DNA from: Kutzneria viridogrisea
Lineage (GTDB): Bacteria; Actinomycetota; Actinomycetes; Mycobacteriales; Pseudonocardiaceae
Length of the DNA stretch: 64,000 nt
Reading direction: 5' to 3'
NCBI GenBank assembly: GCA_014138725.1
Contig: JACJID010000001.1
Span: 1,426,001 to 1,490,000 of the forward strand
Part shown: positions 62,624 through 64,000 of the stretch, one piece after another
Layout of the letters: every line of letters starts with the position of its first letter
Numbering within the stretch: the first letter of the stretch is position 1
Notes under the pieces: model-generated
The model's database searches: none
Told to the model about the DNA's origin: nothing
Seen by the model: the letters and a program-made list of their open reading frames with translations, nothing else
Position numbers and translations under genes: made by a program

Positions 62624-64000
62624 TCAGACAACCAGGGCGTGCACGGAGACGGCGCCCGCCGAGCCGCCCGCCCGATCGTAGGCGGCCCAGGCCTCAGCCA
62701 GGCAGCGCACCGCCTCGCTCAGCTCCTGGGGCGTGGCCGTGAACGGGATCCGCAGCCGGTCGGCACAACCCCCGTCGGCGTCCAGCGCGGCACCCGGCAG
62801 GACGGCGACCCCGTGGCGCAAGGCCACCTGCGCGAAGGCCGAGCCGTCACCACGCGGTAGCCGGACCCACAGGCACAGCCCGCCGCCCGCCTGCTCGAAG
62901 GACCACTCGGGCAGCAGGGTGCGCAGTTCGCCCGCGAGGTGGTCGTGCCGCCTGCGCAGCTCGGCGGCGCGACGGGCTGCCACGGCGTCCAGTTCGGGCA
63001 GCAGTGCCGCGGCGGCGACCTGCTCCAGCGCGGCACTGCCCTTGTCGTGGATCGCCTTGAAGCGGGCCAGCTGCGCGATGTCGCCCTCGGTGGCGCGAAT
63101 CCAGCCGGTGCGCAGGCCGCCCCACACGGTCTTGCTGAACGAGCCGACGGTGAGCACACGCCCGTGCGGGTCGAACGCGGCCAGCCCGGGCGGACCTGCG
63201 CCGTCGAAGGTGAGTTCGGCCAGCACCTCGTCGTCGATCAGCCGCACCTCGTGCGCGTCGGCGGCCTCGACCAGCGCGCGGCGGGCCAGCGCGGGCACGG
63301 TGGTGCCGGTCGGGTTGTGGTTGGTCGGGTTCAGGTACGCCAGGCGCGGGCGGTGCCTGGACAGCGCGCTGGCGAACCCGGTCGGCGCCAGGTCCCGCGG
63401 CACGGTCCTGATCAGCGCGGCGGCCTCGCGGAACACTTCCAGCGCGCCGGGGTAGGTCGGGGCCTGGACGAGCACGACCTCGCCGGGTCCGAGCAGCAGC
63501 CTGCCGATCAGTGCGAGGGCCTGCTGCCCGCCGGTGGTGACCAGGACCTGCTCGGGACCGGTCGGCACACCCTGCTCGGTGTACCGCCTGGCCAGCGCCT
63601 CGCGCAGCCGCGGGTGGCCCAGCGGGTGGTAGCCGATGTCCCCGGAGTCCTCGCCGGGCAGCGCGGCCAGGGCCAGCTGGTAGGCGGCGGCCAGTTCGGG
63701 TGGCGGACCGGGTGGCGCCGCGCAGGCCAGGGGGCGGACACCGGACATGGGTTCGAGGTAGTTCAGGAACAGCGGGTTGGCGGTGGGCGGCGGCCCCGGT
63801 CTGGCCCCGGACAGCACCGCGGGGGCGACCCAGGTGCCGCGGCCCTGGTGCCGGTCCAACTTGTGGTCCTGGCGCAGCCGGTCGTAGGCGGCGACCACCG
63901 TGCCGCGACCGACGGCCAGCCGCTCGGCCAGCGTGCGGTCCGCGGGCAGTGCGGCCATCGGCGGCAGCTGCCCGGACTCGATCAGCTGCCGCAGCCGCAG
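62624..64000 (-). CDS. MocR-family regulator (second), 5' end beyond the window
   Basis: A partial protein of more than 455 residues; the frame continues past position 64000, so the true start is not visible (the Met at 63958 is internal to the GntR domain). The GntR HTH segment ADRTLAERLAVGRGTVVAAYDRLRQ is followed by the aminotransferase-like domain, with PLP Lys in VGSFSKTVWGGLRTGWI, plus YLNPTNHNPTG and LIDDEVLAEL. It is a PLP-sensing regulator. It differs from the MocR at 11595 in sequence but shares its architecture. Confidence 0.88.
   Translation of the reverse strand: MRLRQLIESGQLPPMAALPADRTLAERLAVGRGTVVAAYDRLRQDHKLDRHQGRGTWVAPAVLSGARPGPPPTANPLFLNYLEPMSGVRPLACAAPPGPPPELAAAYQLALAALPGEDSGDIGYHPLGHPRLREALARRYTEQGVPTGPEQVLVTTGGQQALALIGRLLLGPGEVVLVQAPTYPGALEVFREAAALIRTVPRDLAPTGFASALSRHRPRLAYLNPTNHNPTGTTVPALARRALVEAADAHEVRLIDDEVLAELTFDGAGPPGLAAFDPHGRVLTVGSFSKTVWGGLRTGWIRATEGDIAQLARFKAIHDKGSAALEQVAAAALLPELDAVAARRAAELRRRHDHLAGELRTLLPEWSFEQAGGGLCLWVRLPRGDGSAFAQVALRHGVAVLPGAALDADGGCADRLRIPFTATPQELSEAVRCLAEAWAAYDRAGGSAGAVSVHALVV

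Overview
High-GC actinobacterial chromosome, probably Pseudonocardiales. The base composition, frequent GTG and TTG starts, ATGA/GTGA stop-start overlaps, many secreted hydrolases and a ParE/ParC-type second topoisomerase all fit. The order is an inference from gene content and repeat style, not from a database search.

Layout. 1-3288: two secreted cell-wall enzymes (a lytic-transglycosylase-like protein and an NlpC/P60-like protein), each ending in the same seven-repeat beta-propeller. 3394-8125: FAD dehydrogenase, secreted GH5 glycosidase and PucR regulator. 8388-11452: sedolisin-type protease divergent from a TrmB/LuxR-type regulator. 11595-15215: MocR regulator, SCO6745-like protein, SRPBCC protein and a cysteine-peptidase-like protein. 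15315-23985: dicarboxylate symporter, RecQ helicase, a small leader ORF with a degenerate malic-enzyme-like protein, PPOX flavoprotein, ferredoxin-type reductase, zinc alcohol dehydrogenase and a NarK transporter. 24139-31312: parE-parC, where parC carries two inteins, one before the HPHGD helix and one immediately after the catalytic tyrosine. 31371-37938: S1 protease, alpha/beta hydrolase with a translated tandem repeat, LEG1-like protein, YchJ, DUF2277, MarR, two decayed gene remnants, carotenoid oxygenase and TetR.

38961-61467 is the centrepiece: a gapless, mostly overlapping operon on the plus strand encoding a PUFA-synthase-like (Pfa) secondary lipid synthase. The order is DUF1996 protein, COG2907-type FAD oxidoreductase, discrete ACP, thioesterase, KS-AT-ACP, KR-DH, KS-CLF-AT plus four FabA-like hot-dog folds, PfaD enoyl reductase, two unusual acyl-CoA dehydrogenases, and an MFS exporter fused to an extracellular CAP domain. 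The genes form a complete reducing lipid assembly line with its own release, desaturation/oxidation and export functions. Compared with marine EPA/DHA synthases it has one integral ACP instead of many, and a PfaA split into two proteins. The product cannot be read from sequence. 61472-64000: Dps, STAS anti-anti-sigma factor and a second MocR regulator cut by the window end.

Non-coding structure is unusually rich. Two families of strictly periodic tandem repeats (21 bp with core GGGACTCG; 22 bp with core GTGTCGGCGC) sit mostly between convergent genes, and a hairpin family related to AAAGTGCC/GGCTTTCAC lies behind two regulators. Function calls rest on recognised motifs only; no searches were run.
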